A DNA stretch of 64,000 bases. Source: Zingiber officinale. Its lineage: Eukaryota > Streptophyta > Magnoliopsida > Zingiberales > Zingiberaceae. The notes under the pieces are model-generated. The model did not search any database. It saw nothing but the letters and a program-made list of their open reading frames with translations, and was not told the origin of the DNA. The stretch lies in contig NC_055996.1 of NCBI RefSeq assembly GCF_018446385.1, positions 48,716,365-48,780,364 on the forward strand, in the 5' to 3' direction. Shown piece after piece: positions 52,725 through 64,000 of this stretch (position 1 is its first letter; every line of letters begins with the position of its first letter). Both the position numbers and the translations under genes were made by a program.

Positions 52725-55700
52725 AGTAGAGATTAGATGGTGTCTAGAGAAGCAACAGCTGTGAACTCAAATTTAAACTGACCGATATCTTTCAATGGTC
52801 TGACAGAGATATCCTCTAATTCACTGCAAGTTAATATTAGCATCTTAATAGGAAGAACTACATAGAATGGTCATAAACTGTGCGCCTAATTTTAGAAGGA
52901 AAAGATAAACTTGGATATGTTACCGGAAAAGTGAAAAAATCAGCTGATGGAGGCTCTAAATTTAAAGCCTGGAAATTTGAAAATTTATTGCTTATTGCAT
53001 AGTTAGTAAATTTCATGGAGTCCCCTATCGGAAAGTCATTTATGTTCCTACCTATAACCAAAGAGGTATGGGAGGCTCTACACTTGTTTAGATTTGGAGA
53101 ACTCTTTGCAAATTTTTAGCCTAAAATCAAGGCTATGGCAAACGAAGCAAGGGGAACACGATATGACTTCCTACTACAATGAGTTGATGATGTGCAAGAA
53201 CTAGATCTATGCTATGATAATATTTAGAATTGTGTTGATGATAGTATTCGTTTTATGAAACAACAAAAGAATAATCGGATGTTTATTTTCTAGGTGGGAC
53301 TAAAAAAGAATCTAGATGAAGGGTCGAATCTCAAGAAAGACACCTCTACCAACGACCCGTGAAGTATTTTCAAAAGTTGAGAGAGAAGAAGCTCGATAAA
53401 CTATTATGCTTAACAAATCTACCTCAGTCTCTTCTAACACAAGTTTGGAAAGTTCTGCCCTAGTTACTAAAGGTTTTTAAGAGGAAACGAAGAAAGATGG
53501 CAAGAGTTTTGGAAAACCATGGTGCGACCATTGTAAACACCCATGACACATGTGGGAAATATGCTGGAAAATTCATGGGAAGCCAAAAAAAATTGGAAGA
53601 AAAGAACTGATAGTGAAGGTCGTACGCTTCTGACTATTATCTCAGATTAAGAGGGGCAATCTATTCCTAATGTACTTCGTTTCACCAAAGAACAAATAAA
53701 CTCAAAAAAAAAAACATTCTTGTGCAATAGCTCAAAAAAGGTAATTGCATGACAACAACCTTCCTTAGCGTCAATTCTAATTGCGCCTAGATCATTGACT
53801 CAGGTGCAACTGATCATATGACAGGAATGTCTAACCTTTTCTCTTCATATAAACCTTGTGCAGGTAACTAAAAAAATTAAGATTGCAGATGGTTCTCTTT
53901 CAGCCATTGCAAGAAAAGGTTCTATTGTAGTATCACCTATGATCACTCTAAATGATGTTCTTCATGTTGCAAAGTTATCTTGTACCCTTTATTTGTTAGT
54001 AAATTGGTCCATGATCAAAATTGTCAAGCTAATTTCTTTTAGTCTCACCAGGATTTGACCTCAGGGAGGATGATTGGCAGTGCTAAACAAAGTGGACTCT
54101 ACTTCCTTGAAGATGAATCTAAATCAAGAAAACAATCTCAACCAAGAGGTTCCTGCCTTAAATCTATTTCTGTTTCAAACAGTAATATTATATTGTGGCA
54201 TTTTACATTAGGACATCTAGGTTTTTATATTTAAAGCACTTATTTCCTAAATTATTTCACAATAAAGATCCATTGTTGTTTCATTGTGAAGTATGTGAGT
54301 TTGCAAAACACCACCGCGCATTCTTCTCTTCACAGCCATACAAACCATCAAAACCGTTTAGCAAAATTTATAGTGATGTTTGAGGCCCTAATAAGATAAA
54401 CACACCCTCTAATAAGAAATGATTTATCACATTTATTGATAATCATACTCGACTTTGCTGGGTGTATCTATTAAAGGAAAAATCAGAAGTTGAACAAGTC
54501 ATTAAAATTTTTTCAATATGGTGCAGACTCAATTTCAAACTAATATACAGATTTTTAGAAGTAACAATGGGAAGGAGTATTTTAACATGATCTTAGAAAA
54601 TTTTTCATTGAAAATGGGATAGTTCATCACAGTTCGTATATAAATGCACCTCAACAAAATGGTATTGCTAAAAGAAAAAATAAACACCTCCTGGAGGTCG
54701 CCCGAGTATTACTTTTTTCAACCAAAGTACCAAAATATTTGTGAGGTGAAGCTATTTTAACTACTGCAATATTAATTAATAGAATGTCATCTAAAGTTCT
54801 ATAATTTAAGACTTCATTCAATACATTTACAATATATTTTCCTACTGTTCGTCTTTCAAGCTAATTTACCACTAAAAATGTTTAGTTGCGCAACTTTTGT
54901 TCACAAACATAGGATAACCGGAAAACATGAGCCAAGGGCAAGGAAATGTGTCTTCGTGGATTACTCCCCTACACAAAAAGGTTATAAGAATTATAATCCG
55001 ATATCTAAAAAAAACATTTTTTGAAAGGCAATCTTTTTTTAAGAACATTCATCTTCAGGAGGAGAGTTCAAAAGAAGATTCATTTACTACCAGTAAGGAT
55101 ATGTTTTTTGTCAAATGATGTTTGAGTTTGAACCTACTACCTCTGTACAAATAACAAATAGTCAAGGATCGTTCTTTGAAACTCCTCTCATAATGAGTGA
55201 TGCTTTTACTGAATCCAAGCCTACATTTGACAATCAAAAATCTGAAAAATAAAATTGTGAAAAACCTAGTACAATACCACAACATGATATGACAGGTAAT
55301 AGATTCATGGAAGGGGAACAAACTTGGAAGGGAATCGTCTACTTGAGAAAGAATTATTAGAAAGAGATAGATGAATCATCTCTATAGCATAGCCATGATT
55401 CTGAGCCAAGGGAGAATCTTCATCCTAGTACTGATAATTCTGATAGTCAATCTAAGTCTGACATACCAATAGCTCTTCGAGATCTTGTACCAAACATTTA
55501 TATCAAAGTTTGTGTCATATTCAAATTTGTCTTCATCTCTTGTCACTTTTTGTTCTCAATTATCCTATATAAACATTCCTAAAAATGTACAGGAGGCCCT
55601 ACAAGTTCCAAAATGGAAATTATGCTTGAGGAGATGAGAGCTCTTGAGAAGAATAATACTTGGAAGATTATTACACTGCTAGGGAAAATACCGTGGGATG

Positions 55701-56559
55701 TACGTGGGTTTTCACTATGAAGTATAACTCAAATGAATCAATGGAGAGATACAAGGCTAGATTAGTGGTCAAAGGGTTCACTCAAACCTATGGTGTTGAT
55801 TACTCTGAGACATTTGCTCTTGTTGCAAAACTAAATACAGTGATTATTTTTATCTATTGTTGCTAATCTAGACTACTCTTTGCTGCAATTAGACGTAAAA
55901 AATATCTTCCTCAATGGTGATTTAGAAGAGGTGTAATCCACCGGGCTTTAAGGAGAAATTTGGCTTAAAGGTGTGTAAATTTAAGAAAGTCTTGGTGCGG
56001 TCTCAAGCAATCTCCGGGAGCTTGGTTTGAGAAATATACTCAATCAGTCAAGAAGCAAGGATACACTTAAGGATAAATAGATCATACATTGTTCTTAAAA
56101 TTTTCCACCGAAGGAAAACTTGTTGTACTTGTTGGGACACTCTTTTTTTTTTGGGGGGGGGGGGGAATGATTTGCAGCAGAAAACACGAAGTGAAGTTCC
56201 ACCAATGCTAACGCAAGGATTTACTTGGTATCCACCTCAAGATAAGATTACTAATCCAAGCATTCACACACGAACACACTTGCCCCTATGAAATACACTC
56301 CTCGGAACAATCCGAAGGTGGAGAAATCACGTACAACACTCCAATACAACAAGGAGAAAGGATAAGCAAATACAAATGAGATCTTACAAGATTTACAATA
56401 ATGAAACACTATCTTGCTCTCTTCTTGTTTGGAAATGCCTCTTGATGCTTAGAAATGCAGCAACACTTCATCCCTAAGCTCCCAAGAACTGGAGTGAGTA
56501 TTGGTGAAGGTGGGGAGTTCTATATATTCAAATCTTGACGAAAGCCCTTTTTAGGATTC

Positions 56560-57070
56560 TTCGACGCCTCCCAATCGATTCAGCTTTTCCCTAATCAAGC
56601 GTCACGTCATCCGACAGTTTGCACACCTATAGAACGACTCTTTTTGAACCCTAATCGATTGGTGAGTCATCCCAATCGATTCAAAGAGTCTTAATCGATT
56701 ACCCAATCGATTCCGCAACTCTCTGTTCACTCACAATAAGGCGTTAATCGATTATCCCAATTGATTAAGCCTTCTTAACTGATTGCCTCAATCGATTCAT
56801 TTTCTCGCGACAAAAGCACATGACTAATTGATTAACCCAATCGATTAGCATGGCCGAAATTGATTGGCCAATCGATTCTGCCACCTTCTGTTCTCGCGAC
56901 AACCTACCCTAATCGATTGAACCAATCGATTCGGCCAAGCCTAATCGATTGAACCAATCAATTCAGGCTCTTTCTGTGTTCTCGCAAGAACCTCCTAATC
57001 AATTACCTAATCAACTAGCTTAGGAACAATCGATTGCTCTAACCCTAATTTGCTTAATCAAGTCTAGGGT
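56560..57070. repeat. Cluster of AATCGATT palindromes
   Basis: The 8-base palindrome aatcgatt and one-base variants (aattgatt, aatcaatt) occur more than 20 times in about 500 bases. They are often paired as 'aatcgatt' + 3 to 9 bases + 'ccaatcgatt' (for example 56920-56945). It is not a tandem array: the text between the words differs. Confidence 0.85.
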
Positions 57071-57119
57071 TCCCTTGCCCAACATCTGGTCAACCGTGAC
57101 CTGTTGGGACTTCGTCACC

Positions 57120-57660
57120 AAGTGTTCAATTAATCCTTTGGCCCACTGACTTTTCTCCTCGTGCCAAGTGTCTGGTCCTCCTTAACTCACTTGGACTTTC
57201 ATACATCAAGTGTCCGGTCAATTTTTACCCACCTGGATTTTCACATGTTTGGCTTCACTCACCAAGGTTTTTCACCACTCGGTCAACCTTTACCCACCTG
57301 GATTTCCACATGTCTGGCTTCACTCACCAAGGTTTTTCACCACCTAGCTTCACTCACTAAAATTTTCCCACCTGGCTTCACTCACCAGGACTTCACTGCT
57401 CTACCTAGCTTCACTCACTAGGACTTCTCAATTGCTTGGCTTCACTCATCAGGACTTTTCACTATTTGCCTAACTTCCCTCGCTAGGGCTTCTTAACTGT
57501 CTGACTTCGCTCACTAAGACTTTCCAACTTCCCGACTTCACTCACCGAGATTTTCCAACTGTCCAGCTTCACTCACCATAACTTTCCAACTGTCTAACTT
57601 CACTCACCAGGACTTTTCAATTACCTGGCTTCACTCACTAGGACTTTCCCATACCAAGTG
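57120..57660. repeat. ~31-bp degenerate tandem repeat
   Basis: Units of the type 'cttcactcaccaggactttc' + 'caactgtctgg' recur; marks at about 57503, 57534, 57566, 57597 and 57628 give a 31-bp period, less regular before 57480. Confidence 0.75.
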
Positions 57661-58913
57661 TCTGGTCAACACTGACCCACTTAGATTTTTTTCTTCTGTC
57701 AACCTTTCCGTTGGTCTTGCCCTTGCTTAACCTCTAGTTAGGACTTCCCAATCAAGTATCCGGTCAACCTTGATCTACTTGACTCTTCTGGTCAACCTTT
57801 GATCGTCAATCTTGCATATGGACAATTTACACCAGTAATCTCCATATATTGTCAAATATCTGGTCAACTGTGACCTATTTGACTCCTTCCTCTCATATTG
57901 TCAAACATGGAAACTCAAGCTCAGGCCAACTCAAGTGACTCAGGGAAAATTACACCAACAATACTATGTATGTCGATGATATTATTCTTACAGATAATGA
58001 TGTGATTGAAATAAAAATATTGAAGAAAAGCCTAGCAATTGAATTTGAGATCAAGAATTTGGGAACATTAAAGTATCCTTGGTATGGAAGTCGCTTGCTC
58101 TAGAGAAAGTATTGTTGTCTCTCAGCAGAAGTATATCCTTAATCTCTTGAAGGAAATAGGAATGAGTGGTTGTAGACCCACAAAGACTCCATGGATCCTA
58201 ATATAAAACTCTAGGAAAAAGGAAGTGTTATGGTTGATACCAGTAAATACAAAGGGTTAGTTGGGAAACTAATTTACCAATCTCATACTCTGCCAGACAT
58301 TACTTTCCAGTCAATGTTATGAGTCAGTTCATGCATGCACTGTTTGAAGAACACCTTGGGGTTATTTATAGAATTCTGAGATATTTGAAGAAAACTCCCA
58401 GAAAGTCTAACTTTCAAAAAGACTCATAAACGAAATGTTGATGTGTTTACCGATGCAAATAGGTAAGATCGGTTAATGACAGGAAACATACTTCAGAATA
58501 CTGTACCTTTGTATGGAAAACCTAGTAACATGGAGAAGTAAAAAACATAGTGTTGTAGTCAGAAGTAGTGCAGAAGTTGAGTTTAGAGCAATGACTCAGG
58601 GAGTCTGTGAGGTGTTGTGGATATACATAATACTTAACGAGCTAAAGAAACTCATAGAACTTCCATTAAAGTTATAATAAGGCCACAATAGGCATTGCTT
58701 ATAATCCTATTTAACATGATAGAACAAAACACATTCAGATTAGTTGACATTTTATAAAGGAAAAAATTGAAATTGGAACCATTTGCTTACCATTTGTACC
58801 TTCTAATCAACAAATAGCTGGCATCCTGACGAAGAGATTTGCAAGAGTCAACTTTGAACAATTAATAAGTAAATTGGGCATGATTGATATTTATGCACCA
58901 ACTTGAAAGGGAG

Positions 58914-59177
58914 TGTTGGAAAATTAGGAGATCCTAATTGCATAAAATCATGAAATAATTTTTGAGATATGGATTGCATAAAATCAGGTAAGAATCTTGG
59001 AAAATCTAGAAATGATCTCTGATTTAGTAATTTCCATTTCTTATGTTTTCTTTCTTCTATTTGTTCCTATTTCAGTATTTTGTATCTTCTATTTATTGAT
59101 ATAATGTCTCGTTGAAGGATAATAACAGTTCCTCTTCTTCTCATTTTTTTCTCCTTTAATCTTCCAGGTTTTCTTCA
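58914..59177 (+). repeat. 3' LTR of the old copia element
   Basis: Begins TGTTGG and ends cttca; followed by the target duplication tattg. Confidence 0.9.
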
Positions 59178-59901
59178 TATTGCAATCTTTAATAAATCTA
59201 CAATGGTATATCAAGCACAAGAATAGCTGACCTCAGATAATTGGGACTGGATGTATACACAAAAATGAAAGGAAACATAATATGTAATTAGTTAGTTGGC
59301 AAAATGAGTAGAGATCATCATTTCCAATCATGTTAGTACCCATCAGAGTAAACAAGACAATATAGAGGTACTAAGGAAAATATTGGATTTATGGTAGAAA
59401 ATTGGAACATGATTGAGAGATTAATGTGTTCATGGTTTTTGTATGTGAAGCAGAATCAAGATTTAGCCAGCTCATACATACCACGGGTGTTATGGTAAAA
59501 ATGGACCCATGTACTTCTTCACCCCGATGTAACTCATCCCAAGCCCCTCTGCCATCATGTGAGATTCAAAATGTCTTCTGGATGTTAAGATGGCAGACAC
59601 CTGTGCCAATGTAGCCAATCCAAACTAAGTAAAGCATAATACTCCTATTAAACTTTGACTTTCAGAAAATTTTAATCTGTCAAAACCTAAGCATGTAAGT
59701 TTTAAATTTTAATCCTACTAGATAACAACAGGAAAGAGTAGTAGGACAAAAGAAGATTGTTAAAGTCAACTAACTTGAGTCTCATTAGTTTTAAGTTAGA
59801 TATATGCACATGTAGGCAATGATCCGGTTTAAAAATTAAAAAATAAAATTTCAAAACAGGAAGTAATAAATTGTAACAGGTTTCAAAAAAGATAATAGTT
59901 T

Positions 59902-60030
59902 TTCTCTAAAGTAAAGGATAGCCCGGTGCATAACCCCCCGCCTATGCGAGGTCCCTGGGAATGGTTGGGTTTATTGTACACGGCTTTATCCTACATTACA
60001 AAAAGTTGTTTCCACATTGCAAGAGGAAGT
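59902..60030 (-). mobile_element. 5'-truncated Au-like SINE
   Basis: On the plus strand 'aaaggatagcccggtgcata' followed by 'gcgaggtccctgggaa' and 'ttgtacacggctttatcc' is the reverse of the widely spread Au SINE family. The tRNA-like head is missing. Short duplications taatagttt lie at 59893-59901 and 60031-60039, which suggests it inserted already truncated. Confidence 0.7.
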
Positions 60031-60119
60031 TAATAGTTTCTATGAAGTAGTGACGACAAAATTGTAAATTTTAATTAGTAGCATAACTTATTTTAGGAAT
60101 TATTTATTTGTAATTTTTA

Positions 60120-60277
60120 AAAGGATAGGTCAATGCTGAATCATTTAAAAGGGACCTCAACCCCTCTTGTTGTTTCATCTTTCAATTAATGAAATTTTAA
60201 ATTTTCTATGTGAGATATTTTATTTCTCGATGAGAGACTACATATCCCCTTATGCTTCATCAAATGGTATCAGAGTC
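60120..60277 (+). mobile_element. Copia LTR end with primer binding site, fragment
   Basis: An AT-rich segment ending '...tgcttcatcaaa' is followed by tggtatcagagtc at 60265, an initiator tRNA-Met PBS. No matching second LTR was found in the window. Confidence 0.45.
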
Positions 60278-61661
60278 TAAGCTAGTTCAATCTCTACCTC
60301 TCTCATGTGTCACCACAAAGCTAGATTTACCACTTCGCCAAACAATGGGTCAAGCAACTCTCTTTTCAAACCTAGCATCAAAAGATCACTTCGTACCCTA
60401 TACTGACTTTGCAACTCTTGTGCATCTGCCTGTGAGCTCAATTCCAAGTGAGGTCTCTTACCCCATGCAGACCTCTTCCACAATTTAGTAGACTCCCATA
60501 CACCCATCACTTGGCATTCCTCTTTGCCTCAAGCATTACCCACATCTCTTGTGCCTAATTACTTGGAGTTTGCACAAGAACCACCTAACTTCTTGAACAC
60601 CATCATGACTCCAATCTCCTGCAATCAACGGAGGTCACTGTGCTGCTATCACAATTGAATATAGTATCCCATCTCTACTCACCACCACCAACATCGTACC
60701 CTCCACCTGCACACTCCACCTCAACCTCAAGTAAGTCTCCTTCAACTCCTTAGCTAAACAAGAACATTATTAAATTATCACGACATATATATTAACCCTA
60801 AATTTCAGTCCATATAGTAAATAAACTTTATTCTTAACCTCCTATTGAACAAATTAAGGAGAATATCTTAAACCAAATGAGAAAAAATCTCTCATTTATA
60901 AGCTGGTTGTAGTCATATCTAGATTACCATCCTGCAGTCAAAAGCATGTCAAGTAGACATTATTTTTTTTATTGTCTATATTCGTAGAACTGAAAATGAC
61001 CATATTTTAATGATTCTCTATTTTTCTATTATAATTATATGCATGCATATAAGGGAAGTTGTATACTCGATGGAATATACAGTATGGACACCCTTTAATA
61101 AATCTACCGTCGGGGTGAAACAGTGCAATATATCACTTTTTGAGTTTGAAGGAGATAAAATACTTCATTAGCTACAAATATAATCTAATTTAATAATTGG
61201 TCAGTACTTGTGCAAATCCAATTAAATTTGAAGTGCTGAACTTTTCCTAGTAACATGTGATCAATAAATGTAAGAAAATGTGAGCGTTCATGATGGGAAT
61301 TCTCTTCATATAGCACTTTTAGCAGCATGACTAGAAACTTCCCTTTGGAAAATTATTTATATTCCTAGGGGAAGCTCAGAGATCAAACCTGATCAATCTC
61401 TTCATTCTATGGCAATCATAACAGGCATTAAGCTCCTATTTAAGATGACACCTTTTCACGAACCTGGAGCACTGTATTTGCAGTTTTTTCTGCTCAAATA
61501 TGATTGAGGCCTCTCAGACACTGCATAGAAAACAAAGAAATATAAGGTAGAAATGTTAGATAATGTTGGTTTACTCCCTAGAGACGCAAACTTGCTAACT
61601 TAATTCACTGTTCCAAAGGAATTGTAGAAAAGAGAACATCAATATATCGGTGATTATAAAT

Positions 61662-63680
61662 TTACAATTGATACCTGGCTTCTGGGTCCTTGGACTTCAT
61701 TGCAACAATCAGTCTTTCAGAAAGGGTTTTGTCAAGTTCAAATCCCTTTTCCATCATATAATCCCTGATCTTATGAGCTAGGACAAATTTCCCATCCTCC
61801 ATAAGTCCTTGAATCAGTAATGTAAACGTCACTTCATTAGGCATAACTCCATTGTGGCACATATCATGAAATAGACTGATAGCTTCATTTATTTTAAATG
61901 CTTTCAGGAGCCCATGCATGAGAGTAGAATAGGAAATTGCATTAGGGGATAGCCCTTTACTAACCATGTCAAAAAAATATGTGCGAGCAGCTTCTATCTC
62001 ACCCTTTCTACATAAGTAATGTATTATTGTGTTATATGTATTCACATTTGGAACAACACCAACCTCAAGCATTTGGTGAAACAACTCCTGAGCTTGAAGG
62101 GCATGTCCAACCCTGAAGAATCCTTGAATTAGAAGACCATAAGAAATAGCATCTGGATAGATTCCTTTATTACTCATCTCTTTACACAATTTAAAAGCAG
62201 CTCCCAATTTTCTGGTCTTGCAAAATGAATTTATAACAATGTTGCAGGATACCACATCACATAATCCTTTTACCTCCATGCATTTCGTGATCAAAGAATA
62301 GGCCCTATCAAGTTGATTAGTCTTGCAAAGACCCTTCAGCACTTGAGAATAACTATATTTGTCTGGACTTATTCCACTATTTTCCATTCTTTCCATCAGT
62401 TTCCATGCTTCATTGAGCATACCTCTATCGCAGTAATGATTCAAGAATATGTTACAAGTGACCAAGTCAGGTTCACAACCATTTCTTCGCATGTAAGACA
62501 CTAGCACTTGGGCCTTATCAAATCGACCAACTTTGCAGAAACCACATATGATAGCATTATAAATCGTAACATTTAGCTCAGCATTCATCTTTATCATTCC
62601 AATCATTATTTCATAAGCTTCCTCAACCTTTCCATTATCACACAAACCAAAAATTAATGGACCAGATGCCGAGACAGCTGGCTTGATGCCCCTCTTGAAT
62701 ATTTCTTCCCATAGCTCTAAGGCAGCAGAGAAGTGTTTAGCAATGCAGAAACCATTGATTACTGTTGAGTAACTGACAATGTCCGGCTCTCTTCCTTTCT
62801 GGGACATTGAACGAAGAATTTCTACAGCTTCTTCCAACCGATTTTGTTTGCATAAGCAATTCAAATATATGTTATAGGCCCAGATGTCTGGAACTAAACG
62901 AATCCTATCCATATCTTGCAAAAGTTTCTCAGCAAACAGAAGATTGTTCACTAAACACAGACTAGAAATGAATCTTGAGTAGGTAAATGAGTTCAAAGTA
63001 AATCCATCCAATATCATCCTATTGTAGTATTTTTCAGCAGTGTCAAAACAATTGTTTGAAATTAATACACCAATAAATTTATTAAAATCAATACTGAACA
63101 TACGGCAGCCTGATTCAAACATAGCTTCAAATGTACGAATCGCTGAGTTAATCTGGCCAGATCTAATGAATCCTGAAATAATAATTCGATAAACAGAGCG
63201 GTGCACTGTAATTTCATTGCCACTTATTCCTTTCAAAACCTCTGACAAAATGCTAAAATTTTGATCTTCGAGCAACAAGGAGACGAGGGTCTTAAATGTG
63301 AAATGATCATGCCTGAAATCAGGTTGGCATTCCGCCCACTTATAAAATTGGTAGGCTGTATAAGAATTTGACAAGCTCTTCAACACCTGGTTAACGATAT
63401 ATGTATTTAACTCAATGTTAAGCTTCTGTAATTCAATCTCCACCAACTCCGACCACTCTTTTCTAGATTCCAGAACTCTTCGTATCCTGCAAGAAGACTT
63501 CAGTAATGATTGGGTAGGTGACGGAAATATTGCCGAAATTTTGACGCACGATTCTGATGAACACCGACGCGCTGGGTTTGTCTGGTAATGGAAGAAACTT
63601 ATTGGACTCCTAAGGGAGAAACCTGAGCTGCAAAGGCCTTTCTTCGGGAGGTGCCAATAGCACCGGATGCCCAAAAACAT
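61662..63680 (-). CDS. P-class pentatricopeptide repeat protein (672 aa), probably mitochondrial
   Basis: One uninterrupted frame from ATG 63680 to stop 61662, intronless as is usual for PPR genes. Residues 1-45 are rich in Arg, Ser, Phe and Leu with no acidic residue, as in an organelle targeting peptide. From about residue 145 to 660 run about 14 PPR units of 35 residues with the usual 'xxYNxxIxxxCKxGxxxxAxxLxxxMxxxGxxPD' spacing; clear ones are at PDIWAYNIYLNCLC, PDIVSYSTVINGFC, PDLVTCNIFLNHYC, PDAISYGLLIQGF and PNAISYSTLMHGLL. No E, DYW or SMR domain follows. Such proteins bind organelle RNA and help its processing, stability or translation. The order of units resembles the type of Arabidopsis At1g13040. 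The frame is clean and the gene looks functional. Confidence 0.92.
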   Translation of the reverse strand: MFLGIRCYWHLPKKGLCSSGFSLRSPISFFHYQTNPARRCSSESCVKISAIFPSPTQSLLKSSCRIRRVLESRKEWSELVEIELQKLNIELNTYIVNQVLKSLSNSYTAYQFYKWAECQPDFRHDHFTFKTLVSLLLEDQNFSILSEVLKGISGNEITVHRSVYRIIISGFIRSGQINSAIRTFEAMFESGCRMFSIDFNKFIGVLISNNCFDTAEKYYNRMILDGFTLNSFTYSRFISSLCLVNNLLFAEKLLQDMDRIRLVPDIWAYNIYLNCLCKQNRLEEAVEILRSMSQKGREPDIVSYSTVINGFCIAKHFSAALELWEEIFKRGIKPAVSASGPLIFGLCDNGKVEEAYEIMIGMIKMNAELNVTIYNAIICGFCKVGRFDKAQVLVSYMRRNGCEPDLVTCNIFLNHYCDRGMLNEAWKLMERMENSGISPDKYSYSQVLKGLCKTNQLDRAYSLITKCMEVKGLCDVVSCNIVINSFCKTRKLGAAFKLCKEMSNKGIYPDAISYGLLIQGFFRVGHALQAQELFHQMLEVGVVPNVNTYNTIIHYLCRKGEIEAARTYFFDMVSKGLSPNAISYSTLMHGLLKAFKINEAISLFHDMCHNGVMPNEVTFTLLIQGLMEDGKFVLAHKIRDYMMEKGFELDKTLSERLIVAMKSKDPEARYQL

Positions 63681-64000
63681 AAGATTTCTCTGAGGAGGGT
63701 TCGTCGAACAGTTTCTGATCCCGGAAAATCATGAAAAAAAATCAGACCGGATAGAATGGAGTGAAGGATCAAAGGAGATTTACACCGTCAAGAGGAATAT
63801 AGAGAAAAGATCGCGCCTTTATCTTTTTTTTTCTTAGCTTTGCAGTTGGTGTGTTGAGGTTCTACCATCAATGAATTTCTTGACGCTCGAGAGGTGGAAT
63901 GGAGATTGCTTCGTAACCCGAGGGAAATAGAGGACGGAAGGAAGCAGGAAGCGGTGGCGTCGGCGCACACAGCGAACAGAGATGAGCACCCGCGGTGCCG
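63681..64000. other. Upstream region of the PPR gene, possibly a shared promoter
   Basis: GC content rises towards the window edge. An ATG at 63982 on the plus strand starts an open frame cut by the edge after 19 bases, so a divergent gene is possible but cannot be judged. The minus frame at 63788-63970 is best read as leader. Confidence 0.35.

Larger units (their letters stand above)
56130..57960 (+). mobile_element. Solo-LTR-like insertion of 1.83 kb in the copia RT
   Basis: Starts TGTTGGGACAC and ends TTACACCAACA (inverted 6-base ends TGTTGG/CCAACA). Flanks gtact (56125-56129) and atact (57961-57965) fit a TSD with one transition. It interrupts the RT just before the YVDD line. No coding domain is present. 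Near its start is a run of ten T and thirteen G (56143-56165). Two unlike repeat zones follow (56560-57070 and 57120-57660). Confidence 0.75.
52730..58913 (+). pseudogene. Degenerate gag-pol of the old copia element
   Basis: Recognisable pieces in order: gag (LEGKDKLGYVTGKVKKSADGG and SPIGKSFMFLPITKEVWEAL, 52880-53080) and a zinc knuckle (WCDHCKHP-HMWEICWKIHGKPK, about 53520-53585). Next are a protease with IIDSGATDHMTG (53790-53830) and integrase (CEVCEFAKHHRA near 54290, the D of FITFIDNHTRLCWVY near 54440). Then RT begins with [15 protein letters not shown] (55630) and [39 protein letters not shown] (55694-55818). The YVDD line starts after the insertion (57970), and RNase H (DVFTDAN at 58440; SSAEVEFRAM at 58570) reaches to 58913. 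Stops and frameshifts are many, so nothing is functional. Confidence 0.88.
48536..59177 (+). mobile_element. Old Ty1/copia element with perfect TSD tattg and two nested LTR insertions
   Basis: LTRs 48536-48799 and 58914-59177 (264 bp each, about 10% different by eye) are flanked by tattg at 48531-48535 and 59178-59182. The PBS TGGTATCAAAGCC (48800) and a purine tract cttgaaagggag before 58914 are present. The interior codes in the copia order gag, protease, integrase, RT, RNase H with many stops. Insertions 48889-52724 and 56130-57960 account for 5.7 of its 10.6 kb. Confidence 0.92.
59183..61661. other. Intergenic DNA with SINE and copia fragments, no gene seen
   Basis: Outside the SINE at 59902-60030 and the copia fragment at 60120-60277, the DNA is AT-rich without recognisable coding. 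The frame at 60252-60488 begins at the copia PBS and is not convincing. The last 150 bases are the 3' flank of the PPR gene. Confidence 0.5.

Overview
This is a stretch of plant nuclear genome, about 64 kb, dominated by nested LTR retrotransposons, with a few ordinary genes at its right-hand side. The organism is an angiosperm: there are spliced host genes with long introns, a P-class PPR gene, an inositol kinase of the plant type, Tat, Athila and Ty1/copia retroelements, Au-like SINEs, a hAT MITE and a gene-capturing Harbinger-like transposon. The repeat families look monocot, possibly Zingiberales, but that is an impression and not proved by the window.

Left part (1-29100). A decayed hAT transposase (minus strand, 100-990) and a small ubiquitin-like gene (3000-3275) come first. 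Then one old, minus-oriented Tat-lineage Ty3/gypsy element fills 3657-29099. Its two LTRs (3657-5677 and 27742-29099) are direct repeats, and its target site duplication survives with one transition (atcaa / attaa). It has been invaded by a ~1 kb solo-LTR-like insertion (4206-5173), a non-autonomous copia element (8113-11846, TSD gcttg), a much younger Tat element (12653-23282, TSD cataa, LTRs about 99% identical) and a truncated Athila-like element (about 24530-27741), which itself carries a TRIM element.

The young Tat element is the most interesting object. In its 3' region it has a 58-bp tandem array with a TATA-box-like core in nearly every unit, followed by an oppositely oriented gene with two well-formed introns (exons 21946-21250, 21187-20550, 20483-19936 on the minus strand). 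The old Tat element keeps the same order (LTR, antisense coiled-coil ORF, tandem repeats) with unrelated repeat units. The sense pol is broken by several small deletions although the LTRs are nearly identical.

Middle part (29100-40120). AT-rich intergenic DNA holds a possible short transcribed locus (30177-30895), a 343-bp foldback element, a decayed minus-strand copia element (32765-36955) interrupted by a hAT MITE (perfect 8-bp TSD) and a second TRIM copy, a SINE with a 16-bp TSD, and a 1.87-kb Pack-type Harbinger-like transposon. The last carries pieces of two host genes, APC8/CDC23 and thioredoxin x.

Right part (40392-64000). A two-exon inositol 3-kinase gene (minus, 3.1-kb intron) is followed by intergenic DNA with a SINE (19-bp TSD). 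Next is a 10.6-kb old copia element (48536-59177, TSD tattg) that holds two solo-LTR-like insertions of 3.8 and 1.8 kb. Last is an intact intronless P-class PPR gene (61662-63680, minus). No rRNA, tRNA or CRISPR was seen.
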